Position numbers and translations under genes: made by a program
Shown: one piece after another, positions 1 to 7,603 of the stretch
How positions within the stretch are numbered: the stretch's first letter is position 1
Layout: each line of letters begins with the position of its first letter
Notes under the pieces: model-generated
Databases searched by the model: none
The model's input: the letters and a program-made list of their open reading frames with translations, nothing else
Told to the model about the DNA's origin: nothing
Assembly (NCBI GenBank): GCA_049422085.1
Contig: JBMSOD010000144.1
Coordinates: 1-8,139 of the forward strand
Length of the DNA: 8,139 nt
Direction of reading: 5' to 3'
Source of the DNA: UBA4615 sp049422085
GTDB taxonomy: Bacteria; Pseudomonadota; Gammaproteobacteria; Burkholderiales; Burkholderiaceae_E

Positions 1-700
1 CCTGCTCGTTGAGGTAGTACTCGCGCTGGCTCTTTTCCATCTGGCGCTTGACGCGTCCACGGATGCGTTTTTCGACCTGGAGGATGTCGAGTTCGGTTTC
101 GATCTGGGCAAGCAGTTTTTCCAGACGCTCGCGCACAGGCAGGGTCTCGAGCACATCCTGCTTCTGTTCGATGCGGATGGGCAGGTGCGCCGCGATGGTG
201 TCAGCCAGCCGCCCCGCATCATCAATGCCGTTTAGCGACGCCAGAATTTCCGGAGGGATCTTCTTGTTGAGCTTCACGTACTGGTCGAACTGGCTCAGGA
301 TGGCCCTTCGGAGTGCCTCGGTTTCGGAGCCGGCGTCAGCGCCCTCCTCGATCGGAACGAGATCGCATGAAAAGTGCGTTTCAGTATCTTCAATCCCGGT
401 GATGCGGGCTCGACGAACTCCCTCGATCAGCACTTTCACCGTGCCATCGGGCAGCTTGAGCATCTGCAGGATGTTGGAGACGCAGCCGATGGGATAGATG
501 TCCTCCGCGGTGGGCTCGTCCTTCGATGCGTTTTTCTGGGCGACCAGCATGATGCTCTTGCCCAGTTCCATGGCCGCCTCAAGGGCCTTGATCGACTTGG
601 GCCGGCCCACAAACAGCGGGATCACCATGTGGGGAAAAACCACCACATCACGCAGGGGAAGCAGGGGCAAGGAGGAGGCAAGAGCAGAAGGAGAAGACAT
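1..700 (-). CDS. lon: Lon ATP-dependent protease, N-terminal part (cut by the window edge)
   Basis: Cytosolic AAA+ serine protease that degrades misfolded and selected regulatory proteins. Only the first 233 residues are present; the ATPase and Ser-Lys protease domains would lie beyond base 1. Visible are the LON substrate-binding domain, opening with PLRDVVVFPHMVIPLFVGRPKS at about residues 15-36, and the beginning of the following charged helical region, ending in QMEKSQREYYLNEQ, which is typical of Lon. The frame is open throughout. The start at 700 is chosen because AAGGA lies 9 nt upstream; a second in-frame ATG at 709-707 directly abuts that AAGGA and is too close to use it. The gene is the last of the tig-clpP-clpX-lon series but has a 160-bp gap before it with its own promoter candidate. 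Identification is firm; the rest of the protein is unseen. Confidence 0.97.
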   Translation of the reverse strand, partial: MSSPSALASSLPLLPLRDVVVFPHMVIPLFVGRPKSIKALEAAMELGKSIMLVAQKNASKDEPTAEDIYPIGCVSNILQMLKLPDGTVKVLIEGVRRARITGIEDTETHFSCDLVPIEEGADAGSETEALRRAILSQFDQYVKLNKKIPPEILASLNGIDDAGRLADTIAAHLPIRIEQKQDVLETLPVRERLEKLLAQIETELDILQVEKRIRGRVKRQMEKSQREYYLNEQ

Positions 701-709
701 CCGGAGCAT

Positions 710-731
710 TCCTTGGAAAGGGTCAGGTCAG
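710..731 (-). promoter_or_regulatory. lon leader block shared with clpP, including the Shine-Dalgarno
   Basis: On the minus strand the leader reads CTGACCTGACC, one base, then TTTCCAAGGA. The clpP leader at 2823-2846 reads CTGACCCGACC, three bases, then the same TTTCCAAGGA. That is 20 of 21 identical positions outside the small length difference. AAGGA is the ribosome-binding site for the ATG at 700. TGACC occurs twice in tandem. The block begins about where transcription from the upstream heat-shock promoter would start, so it would form the very 5' end of that mRNA. No function is known to me; the resemblance is directly visible. Confidence 0.55.
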
Positions 732-732
732 G

Positions 733-761
733 ACATGAGGGCGTCTGCCTGATGTTTCAAG
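733..761 (-). promoter_or_regulatory. Probable sigma-32 (RpoH) heat-shock promoter of lon
   Basis: The minus strand has CTTGAAA (755-761), a perfect match to the sigma-32 -35 consensus. After a 14-bp spacer comes CCTCATGT (733-740), one mismatch from the -10 consensus CCCCATnT. The spacing falls within the known 11 to 16 bp range. Transcription would begin near 726, giving a leader of about 26 nt before the lon start at 700. Heat induction of lon through sigma-32 is established in Escherichia coli, so position and gene agree. The match is by eye; the start site is inferred. Confidence 0.75.
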
Positions 762-769
762 CATACGCG

Positions 770-796
770 CAAACAAAGCGGGGCCAGAGCTAGCCC
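770..796 (-). terminator. Possible rho-independent terminator after clpX
   Basis: Minus strand: GGGCTA, loop GCTC, TGGCCC (781-796) makes a 6-bp stem with one G-U pair. A T-rich stretch CGCTTTGTTTG (770-780) follows. It lies 65 bp past the clpX stop and just upstream of the lon promoter, which is where a clpPX transcript would end. The T tract is interrupted and starts 2-3 nt from the stem, so termination may be only partial. A second small inverted repeat (GACCG and CGGTC, 847-862) overlaps the clpX stop codon and has no T tract. Confidence 0.45.
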
Positions 797-860
797 TGTC
801 GCAATCATGGAGAGGCGGGCAGGCCAGAGGAAGGGTTCCCTCCCTCGACCGCGAGTCCGG

Positions 861-2123
<1,263 letters not shown>

Positions 2124-2152
2124 TGTGTCGGTGCCCCAGAGCCGCGCCGCGC

Positions 2153-2815
2153 TCAGCCCTGTGCAGGCTCGGAGCGCCGGATCAGCGTACTGTCGATCAG
2201 ACCGTAGCTTACTGCATCCTCGGCCGACATGAAGTTGTCGCGGTCGGTGTCACGCGCAATGCGTTCGACCGGCTGTCCGGTGGCTTCAGACAACAGCGTG
2301 TTGAGGCGCTCACGAAGATAAAGGATTTCGCGAGCCTGAATCTCGATATCTGCGGCCTGGCCCTGAGCGCCCCCCGAGGGCTGATGAATCATGATCCGGG
2401 CATTGGGCAAGGCGTAGCGCTTGCCTTTTGCTCCAGCGGCCAGAAGAAACGCCCCCATGCTGGCTGCGATGCCCATGCACAAGGTGGAGACATCCGGCTT
2501 GATGAAACGCATGGTGTCGAACATGGCCAGTCCCGCCGAGACCGAGCCGCCAGGCGAGTTGATGTAAAGGCTGATGTCCTTGTCGGGGTTCTCCGACTCC
2601 AGGAAGAGCATCTGGGCGACCACAAGATTGGCCATCTGATCCATGACCGGGCCCACCAGAAAGATCACCCGTTCGCGCAGAAGACGCGAGTAGATGTCAT
2701 AGGCCCGTTCACCTCGGCCACTGGTTTCGATGACGATGGGAACCATGCCCAGCCCACGGGTTTCCTGGGCCAGATGGGCATTGACGAGATCTTCGACCAG
2801 GCTGTTGAAGGTCAT
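2153..2815 (-). CDS. clpP: ClpP, proteolytic subunit of the Clp protease
   Basis: Serine peptidase that forms the two-ring 14-mer chamber served by ClpX (and ClpA, if present). The 220 residues carry the whole triad: Ser119 in GIAASMGAF, His144 in MIHQPSGG and Asp193 in DRDNFMSA. The spacings of 25 and 49 residues equal those in E. coli ClpP. The oxyanion and strand signature SLYINSPGGSV is at 82-92. The N-terminal 20 or so residues before GLGMVPIVIE are probably an autocleaved propeptide, as in E. coli; this is inference. The ATG at 2815 is chosen because AAGGA sits 7 nt upstream; a TTG two codons earlier would leave a 1-nt spacing. It follows tig by 41 bp and precedes clpX by 29 bp. Confidence 0.98.
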   Translation of the reverse strand: MTFNSLVEDLVNAHLAQETRGLGMVPIVIETSGRGERAYDIYSRLLRERVIFLVGPVMDQMANLVVAQMLFLESENPDKDISLYINSPGGSVSAGLAMFDTMRFIKPDVSTLCMGIAASMGAFLLAAGAKGKRYALPNARIMIHQPSGGAQGQAADIEIQAREILYLRERLNTLLSEATGQPVERIARDTDRDNFMSAEDAVSYGLIDSTLIRRSEPAQG

Positions 2816-2822
2816 GGGCAAG

Positions 2823-2846
2823 TCCTTGGAAAATAGGTCGGGTCAG
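2823..2846 (-). promoter_or_regulatory. clpP leader block shared with lon, including the Shine-Dalgarno
   Basis: Minus strand: CTGACCCGACC (2836-2846), then TAT (2833-2835), then TTTCCAAGGA (2823-2832), 7 nt from the clpP ATG. It is nearly the same as the lon leader at 710-731. It fills most of the 41-bp tig-clpP gap. I see no convincing sigma-32 or sigma-70 promoter immediately upstream, so the block probably lies in the middle of a tig-clpP transcript, unlike in lon. The role is unknown. Confidence 0.5.
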
Positions 2847-2856
2847 ATCGCAGGGT

Positions 2857-4167
2857 TTAAGCCTGCTGTGCAGCCATGAGTTCATCAAAGGCAAGCGCCT
2901 TGTCGGTGACCTTGGCCTTCTCGAGAGCCCAGTCAACGACATTTTGCTCGACCACCAGCGCTTCAACCTCGGCCAGCCGTTCGCGGTCGCTGAAATACCA
3001 CCGGATGACCTCACCAGGATTCTCATACGACTGGGCGAATTCCTCGATGCGCTTGCGCAACTGGTCGGGCTTGGCCTGAAGGCCATGTGTCTTGACGATC
3101 TCGCCCACAATCAGGCCGAGACGGACCCGTTTGGATGCAGGCTCCGTGAACGCATCCGCCGGGATGGGCATGTCCTTGACGTCCATGCCGCGCTGACGGA
3201 AATCCTCACGCGCGCGCTCCGCGAGCGACTGCGACTCGGATTCGATCAGGGCCTTGGGAAGCTCGAGATCGGCCAAGGCGGGTAGCGCGTCCATGACCGC
3301 TGCCTTGTTGCGATTGCGGATACGCTGGGCGACCTCGCGCTCGAGATTACCGCGGACATCGGCGCGCAGCTTGTCGATGCTGCCATCGGCCACACCCAAC
3401 TGGCGCGCGAGCGCCTCATCGAGCTCCGGGAGCCGGGGCGACTCGACCTTCTTCACGGTCACTTCGAATTCGGCGGTCTTGCCTGCGAGCTCCTGCGAAC
3501 CGTAATCGGCAGGAAAGGCCACCGGGAAGGTCCGCGTATCGCCTTCGGCTGCACCACGCACACCGGTTTCGAAGTCGGACAACATGCGACCCTCGCCCAG
3601 CACGAAGGGAAAATCGCTCGCGGTACCGCCCTGGAAGGCCACGCCGTCGAGCTTGCCGGCGAAGTCGATCGTGACACGATCACCATCGGCCGCGGCCCGA
3701 CCTGCCGGGTCCCACTCGGTGCGCTGCTTGCGCAGAATTTCGAGGGTCTTGTCGACCTCGGCCTCGCCCACCTCGCAGCTGACCCGCTCGACTTCGAGCG
3801 TTTCCGGTCCGCGCAGGGCAATCTCCGGATACACCTCGAATTCAGCCGTAAAAGCCGCCGTCCCTTCCTCAGAAGCGCCTTCGCTCGGGGAAATCCTGGG
3901 CTGACCGGCGATCCGCAGCTGGTGCTCGCTGACCGCATCGCTGAACGCCTTGGACACCACATCGGACAGGACTTCCCCCTGCACCTGCATGCCATAGGAG
4001 CGCTCGATCATCTTCATGGGCACCTTGCCCGGGCGGAACCCGGGCATGCGCACCGTGCGGGCCATATCCCGCAGACGCCGCTCAACCTGCTGGGTAACCT
4101 CGGAGAGGGACACCGCCAGATTGAGTTTTCGCTCAAGAGGGCCCAGGGTTTCGAGGGTGGTCGCCAT
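2857..4167 (-). CDS. tig: Trigger factor, ribosome-associated chaperone and prolyl isomerase
   Basis: Binds near the ribosome exit tunnel and shields nascent chains. The 436 residues compare with 432 in E. coli. The N-terminal ribosome-binding domain (about 1-115) carries the signature GFRPGKVP at 43-50, which contacts ribosomal protein uL23. A middle FKBP-type peptidyl-prolyl isomerase domain runs from about 160 to 245, with GDRVTIDFAGKLDG, FQGG and PFVLGEGRML. The helical C-terminal arms follow and end in AQQA. The frame stays open upstream to 4266, into the tRNA gene, but that extension (MKVRVLSAAPSC...) has no family counterpart. The ATG at 4167 gives the usual MATTLETLGPLERKL start, although its Shine-Dalgarno is weak. 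It lies 69 bp downstream of tRNA-Leu with no obvious promoter between, so read-through from the tRNA promoter is plausible. Confidence 0.97.
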   Translation of the reverse strand: MATTLETLGPLERKLNLAVSLSEVTQQVERRLRDMARTVRMPGFRPGKVPMKMIERSYGMQVQGEVLSDVVSKAFSDAVSEHQLRIAGQPRISPSEGASEEGTAAFTAEFEVYPEIALRGPETLEVERVSCEVGEAEVDKTLEILRKQRTEWDPAGRAAADGDRVTIDFAGKLDGVAFQGGTASDFPFVLGEGRMLSDFETGVRGAAEGDTRTFPVAFPADYGSQELAGKTAEFEVTVKKVESPRLPELDEALARQLGVADGSIDKLRADVRGNLEREVAQRIRNRNKAAVMDALPALADLELPKALIESESQSLAERAREDFRQRGMDVKDMPIPADAFTEPASKRVRLGLIVGEIVKTHGLQAKPDQLRKRIEEFAQSYENPGEVIRWYFSDRERLAEVEALVVEQNVVDWALEKAKVTDKALAFDELMAAQQA

Positions 4168-4211
4168 ACTTGCAATCTCGTCTAGGAAAGTTGAACACGC
4201 AGGATCGGAGG

Positions 4212-4227
4212 GGCAGACGGGTCTGCC
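4212..4227 (-). other. Inverted repeat between tRNA-Leu and tig
   Basis: GGCAGAC and GTCTGCC form a perfect 7-bp inverted repeat separated by 2 bases, so the RNA would fold as a 6-bp stem with a 4-nt loop. It starts 10 nt after the encoded CCA end of the tRNA. No T tract follows on the minus strand, so it is unlikely to be a strong terminator. It could protect or mark a processing point in a tRNA-tig transcript, or attenuate read-through. The structure is seen; the role is inferred. Confidence 0.45.
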
Positions 4228-4236
4228 TGAACAGGA

Positions 4237-4321
4237 TGGTGCGGCCGAAAGGACTCGAACCTTCACGCCTTGCGGCGCCAGGACCTAAACCTGGTGCGTC
4301 TACCGATTCCGCCACGGCCGC
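4237..4321 (-). tRNA. tRNA-Leu, anticodon UAG, with encoded CCA
   Basis: The 85-nt gene folds as a class II tRNA. The acceptor GCGGCCG pairs with CGGCCGC, followed by discriminator A and an encoded CCA at 4237-4239. The D arm is GCG...CGC. The anticodon stem CCAGG/CCTGG encloses loop TTTAGGT with anticodon TAG. The long variable arm is CGCC-GCAA-GGCG. The T arm is GAAGG-TTCGAGT-CCTTT. The long variable arm, A discriminator and TAG anticodon all agree on leucine, reading CUA and probably other CUN codons. It is divergent from hpnC and upstream of tig on the same strand. Confidence 0.98.
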
Positions 4322-4348
4322 AGCGGGGCCCGCCGACCCAAACGTGCA

Positions 4349-4354
4349 AGTGTA
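4349..4354 (-). promoter_or_regulatory. Possible -10 element for tRNA-Leu
   Basis: Minus-strand TACACT matches 4 of 6 bases of TATAAT and ends 27 nt before the tRNA 5' end, implying a leader of about 20 nt. No good -35 is found at 16-18 bp; TTGCAC occurs 21 bp upstream. It is the best -10 candidate in this gap on this strand, but weak. Confidence 0.3.
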
Positions 4355-4408
4355 GCCGAAGCGCCTGCAGGCATCGTGCAATGGCCCGTGTCATCGCTCG
4401 CGCACCGC

Positions 4409-4424
4409 GCATTGCCTACAATGC
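4409..4424 (+). promoter_or_regulatory. Inverted repeat over a -10-like TACAAT upstream of hpnC
   Basis: GCATTG, CCTA, CAATGC is a perfect 6-bp inverted repeat with a 4-bp centre, 19 bp before the hpnC ATG. TACAAT (4417-4422, 5 of 6 matches to TATAAT) lies inside it. If that hexamer is the -10, transcription starts near 4429 and the leader is only about 15 nt. No good -35 lies 16-18 bp upstream, which fits an activated or weak promoter. The repeat could be an operator or simply a chance palindrome. The rest of the 122-bp gap shows nothing else clear. Confidence 0.4.
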
Positions 4425-4443
4425 CGCAGCACCCTGCCCTGAC

Positions 4444-5331
4444 ATGACTTCAGCCCATCACTCGGTCGAACATTACGAGAATTTTCCGGTCGCATCATGG
4501 CTGATGCCTGCGCCGCTGCGCCCGGCAGTCATCGCCATCTACCGGTTTGCACGGCATGCCGACGACCTTGCAGACGAGGGCGACGCACCGGCTCAGGACA
4601 GGCTGAACGCCCTGGGCCAGCTGCAGGCCCAGATCGAACGGGCCCGGCTGGGCTCCCCGGTCAGCGATCCGTGGGTCGACGGGCTGCGCGAACCGGTTCG
4701 TCAGTTTGGTCTCGAATGGTCCTGCTTCGAGGATCTGCTCAGCGCCTTTGCCCAGGATGTGCAGGTGCAGCGCTACGAGTCGGAGGCCCAGATCATGGAT
4801 TACTGCGCCCGATCGGCCAATCCAGTCGGCAGGCTGATGCTGGCCCTGAGCGGTGCATGCAGTGGGCTTGCCGTCCGGGAATCCGATGCCATCTGCTCGG
4901 CCTTGCAGCGCATCAACTTTCTGCAGGATCTGGCCATCGACTGGCCGCGCGGTCGCCTGTATCTGCCTCGCGCCTTGCTGGCCCGGCACGGACTCGATGA
5001 AATGGCCGTCGATCAGGCCTGCCGTCTTGGGCGATGTGATGAGCGGCTTCGAGCCTGCATCAAGGAGGAGACCCTGCGCTGCAGGCATCTGCTCGCATCG
5101 GGCAAAAAACTGCCCGGGCGCGTGGGGGGCCGGTTTGGTCTTGAGTTGCGGGCGATCCTGTCGGGCGGGGAAAGAATCCTCGATCAACTCGCCCAACATG
5201 CGCACGACCCGGTGCTCAGGCGGCCCAAACTCGCGCGCCGGGACACGCCAGCCCTGATCTGGGGCATGATGCGCGGCGTGCGTTCCCGTCTGCCCGATCT
5301 CCCGGCCTCCGACTATCCGCAGCCCGCATGA
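4444..5331 (+). CDS. hpnC: HpnC, squalene-synthase-like enzyme (presqualene diphosphate to hydroxysqualene)
   Basis: Member of the squalene/phytoene synthase family. In the characterised HpnCDE pathway, HpnC converts presqualene diphosphate to hydroxysqualene. The 295-residue protein shows the family opening HYENFPVAS at 10-18. The first Asp-rich motif is ADDLADE at 39-45 and the second is QDLAIDWPRGRLYLP at 161-175, which bind the diphosphate through Mg2+. YCARSANPVGRLML at 120-133 is a core helix. Both Asp motifs are intact. The frame stays open upstream to 4270, across the tRNA gene. The ATG at 4444 is chosen because the HpnC similarity begins right after it; an ATG at 4381 would add 21 residues unlike the family. 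There is no Shine-Dalgarno before 4444. It ends in an ATGA overlap with hpnD. HpnC versus HpnD is assigned from motif wording and gene order. Confidence 0.93.
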   Translation: MTSAHHSVEHYENFPVASWLMPAPLRPAVIAIYRFARHADDLADEGDAPAQDRLNALGQLQAQIERARLGSPVSDPWVDGLREPVRQFGLEWSCFEDLLSAFAQDVQVQRYESEAQIMDYCARSANPVGRLMLALSGACSGLAVRESDAICSALQRINFLQDLAIDWPRGRLYLPRALLARHGLDEMAVDQACRLGRCDERLRACIKEETLRCRHLLASGKKLPGRVGGRFGLELRAILSGGERILDQLAQHAHDPVLRRPKLARRDTPALIWGMMRGVRSRLPDLPASDYPQPA

Positions 5332-6194
5332 GCCCCGACGACTATTGCCAGGAAAAGGCGGCCAGCAGCGGGTCGAGCTTTTATTACAGCTTCCTGTTCC
5401 TCCCGCCCGAGCGTCGCAAGGCGATCACGGCCCTGTACGCGTTTTGCCGGGAGGTCGACGATGTCGTCGATGAAACCTCGGACGCGGTCCTGGCGGCACG
5501 CAAGCTCGACTGGTGGGAGCAAGAGATCGCCAGACTGAGCCAGGGACAGCCTGGCCATCCGGTCACCAGAGCCATGCAGCCCCATGTGCAGGCCTATGGA
5601 CTCACTCAGTCTCGCCTGCTCGAGGTGATCGCCGGAATGCGGATGGATCTGGTGCAAAACCGCTATGCAGACCAGGAGGCGCTGGTCCTGTACTGCAGAC
5701 GGGTTGCGGGCGTGGTCGGTGAAATGGCAAGCAGTATTTTTGGCAGGACCGATGCTCAAACCCTGATCTACGCTGACCGTCTCGGGCTGGCATTTCAGTT
5801 GACCAACATCATTCGTGATGTTGGCGAAGATGCGCGCAAGGGCCGGATCTACCTGCCGCAAGAAGACCTTCAACGCCATGGCGTGGCCACGGCCGACCTC
5901 CTCGCAGGTCGTAGAAGCGCGGGATTTTCTGCACTCATGCGAGACATGACCGACCGGGCCCGACAGGCTTACCGCGATGCCTATGCCCTGCTGCCCGAGA
6001 CAGATCGGCGGGCTCAGCGGCCTGGGCTGATCATGGCAGCGATTTACAGCACCTTGCTCGACGAAATCGAACGCGACGACTTTCAGGTCCTGGACCGTCG
6101 CACTTCACTGACCCCCATCCGAAAACTCTGGCTCGCATGGCGCACCTGGGTCAGTGGGCGTCCGCCGGGCTTTTCACGCGCGCAAAACCAATGA
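5328..6194 (+). CDS. hpnD: HpnD, presqualene diphosphate synthase
   Basis: Condenses two farnesyl diphosphates head to head into presqualene diphosphate, the first step of the HpnCDE route to squalene. The 288-residue protein begins SPDDYCQEKAASSGSSFYYSF, a phytoene/squalene synthase-type N-terminus. The first Asp-rich motif REVDDVVDE is at 41-49. The core helix YCRRVAGVVGEM is at 122-133, and the second Asp-rich motif NIIRDVGEDARKGRIYLP is at 160-177. All metal-binding acidic residues are in place. The start at 5328 overlaps the hpnC stop (ATGA) and has no Shine-Dalgarno of its own, so translation probably depends on ribosomes finishing hpnC. It also ends in an ATGA overlap, with hpnE. Phytoene synthase is the main alternative reading; the HpnC/HpnE neighbours make HpnD much more likely. 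Confidence 0.93.
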   Translation: MSPDDYCQEKAASSGSSFYYSFLFLPPERRKAITALYAFCREVDDVVDETSDAVLAARKLDWWEQEIARLSQGQPGHPVTRAMQPHVQAYGLTQSRLLEVIAGMRMDLVQNRYADQEALVLYCRRVAGVVGEMASSIFGRTDAQTLIYADRLGLAFQLTNIIRDVGEDARKGRIYLPQEDLQRHGVATADLLAGRRSAGFSALMRDMTDRARQAYRDAYALLPETDRRAQRPGLIMAAIYSTLLDEIERDDFQVLDRRTSLTPIRKLWLAWRTWVSGRPPGFSRAQNQ

Positions 6195-7555
6195 TTGCTG
6201 GTCCCCCGCCCCGGGTCGCCGTCATCGGTGGCGGCTGGGCCGGACTCGCTGCCGCGGTCCGTCTGTGCGAGACAGGTGCCGACGTCACCCTGATCGAGGC
6301 TGGACCCAGTCTGGGCGGGCGCTCCCGCAGTCAGACCCTGATGCTGGGGGATCAATCCCTGGTGCTGGACAATGGACAGCACCTCCTGATGGGCGCATAT
6401 CGACGGGTGGAGAGCCTGCGTGCACGGATTGGCGCGCCGGCGCACAGTCTTCACCGCGAACGACTGTCGCTTCAGACCTCGGACGGCATCGTGCTTCGAA
6501 CCGATCGTTGGCCTGGTCACCTTGGTCTCGCACACGGTCTGCTGAGTGCTCAAGGTCTGAGCAGATCGGAGCGATGGGCCATGCTTCGCCTGCTGATCAC
6601 ACTTCCGGCAGACCGCGATGCGCGATGGCCGGCCGGACTGACGGTGACCCAGTGGCTGCGCGCCGCCCGGCAGCCAGCGCGTCTGACCGAACGCATCTGG
6701 CGCCCCTTGTGCCTCGGAGCGCTCAACACTGCGCCCGAAGTCGCATGTGCCCGCACCTTTGCGCGGGTCTTGAGAGACACGTTGCGAGGCGCCGCCCATG
6801 ATGGCGATTATCTGCATACCCGCGGGCCTCTGGGCGGGGTGTTTGCCGATCCGGCAGGACGCTGGTTACGTGCGCAGGGCGCCCAGATCCGACTTGGCAT
6901 CGCGGCACGGGCGTTGCGCCCTGCGCCAGGGTCAGGCTGGCAGATCAGGCTCGATGGCGGTGAAGTGCTCAGCACGGATCAGGTGCTGCTTGCTGTTCCT
7001 TCGGCCTCAGCGGCCCGGCTGCTCGAGAGCCCGGATCTGCCGGATGCCGCAAGACAACTCGCCCGACGCATCGGCGAACAGCGAACGGCGCCCATCGCCA
7101 CCGTATGGCTGGCATGGCGCGACCGGCAAAGCCTGCCACCCATGATCGGACTGCAGGACACCGCCGAGGCCCCCGGGCAATGGCTCTTTGACCGCACGGA
7201 TCTTCTGCGGCACAACGGATCGACCCTGGCGTCCCTGGCATCCGTGGTGGTCAGCGCCCCAGAGGAACAATGGCAGGATCCGCAGCCCCTTCAGACCGCG
7301 CTGCTCGCCCAGCTTGGCCGCGAACTCGGTCTGCCCGCGCCCTGGGCCATTCGCACGGTCATTGATCGGCGTGCCACGCCCATGTGCACACCCGATCGCC
7401 TTCGCATTGATACCGATGCGCTGCGCTCCTCGTGCATGGGGCTCTGGATTGCAGGCGACTGGGTCTGGCATCCGTACCCGGGGACGCTCGAAGGAGCCGT
7501 TCGCAGCGGCGAAGCGGCAGCATCAGCGATCAGTCGGCGTGCGATGGGTTCCTAG
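6191..7555 (+). CDS. hpnE: HpnE, FAD-dependent hydroxysqualene dehydroxylase
   Basis: Flavoenzyme of the amine-oxidase/phytoene-desaturase fold that reduces hydroxysqualene to squalene, the last HpnCDE step. The 454-residue protein has an N-terminal FAD-binding Rossmann motif VIGGGWAG (11-18), with Glu36 in DVTLIEAG for the adenosine ribose and LGGRSRS just after. The C-terminal flavin-contact segment is LWIAGDWVWHPYPGTLEGAVRSG (from 418), characteristic of this family. An in-frame ATG at 6137 would overlap hpnD by 58 bases and add 18 residues before the Rossmann strand. The ATG at 6191 is preferred because it gives the usual short N-terminus and repeats the ATGA coupling seen at hpnC-hpnD. 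No Shine-Dalgarno is present. The operon ends here; the next gene is convergent. Confidence 0.93.
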   Translation: MIAGPPPRVAVIGGGWAGLAAAVRLCETGADVTLIEAGPSLGGRSRSQTLMLGDQSLVLDNGQHLLMGAYRRVESLRARIGAPAHSLHRERLSLQTSDGIVLRTDRWPGHLGLAHGLLSAQGLSRSERWAMLRLLITLPADRDARWPAGLTVTQWLRAARQPARLTERIWRPLCLGALNTAPEVACARTFARVLRDTLRGAAHDGDYLHTRGPLGGVFADPAGRWLRAQGAQIRLGIAARALRPAPGSGWQIRLDGGEVLSTDQVLLAVPSASAARLLESPDLPDAARQLARRIGEQRTAPIATVWLAWRDRQSLPPMIGLQDTAEAPGQWLFDRTDLLRHNGSTLASLASVVVSAPEEQWQDPQPLQTALLAQLGRELGLPAPWAIRTVIDRRATPMCTPDRLRIDTDALRSSCMGLWIAGDWVWHPYPGTLEGAVRSGEAAASAISRRAMGS

Positions 7556-7577
7556 GGCGTCCAATAGGGTCGTAGCA

Positions 7578-7591
7578 GCCCCTCTTGGGGC
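7578..7591. terminator. Small GC hairpin between convergent hpnE and radA
   Basis: GCCCC, TCTT, GGGGC is a perfect 5-bp inverted repeat with a 4-nt loop in the 48-bp gap between the two stop codons. Being symmetrical, it could act on both strands. Neither side has a T tract, so intrinsic termination is doubtful. Its location is the main argument for it. Confidence 0.3.
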
Positions 7592-7603
7592 CCGTCACCC
7601 CCG

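Noticed and set aside
728..806. Short minus-strand peptide in the clpX-lon gap (from the ATG at 806)
   Set aside because: It would begin just before the terminator-like hairpin and run across the heat-shock promoter. It has no clear ribosome-binding site or family resemblance.
4168..4266. Longer trigger factor starting at 4266
   Set aside because: The extra 33 residues are translated partly from the tRNA-Leu gene and do not resemble the family, whose N-terminus matches the ATG at 4167.
4270..4443. Longer HpnC starting at 4270 or at the ATG at 4381
   Set aside because: The first runs through tRNA-Leu and the promoter gap. Family similarity begins only after the ATG at 4444, and the added residues look like translated non-coding sequence.
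4495..5205. Minus-strand open frame of 236 codons opposite hpnC
   Set aside because: It is a shadow of hpnC with no recognisable domain.
6137..6190. HpnE start at 6137
   Set aside because: It would overlap hpnD by 58 bases and add an unusual tail before the Rossmann motif. The ATG at 6191 repeats the ATGA coupling of the operon.
6083..6817. Minus-strand open frame of 244 codons opposite the hpnD/hpnE junction
   Set aside because: It spans two real genes on the other strand, and its translation is low-complexity with no domain.
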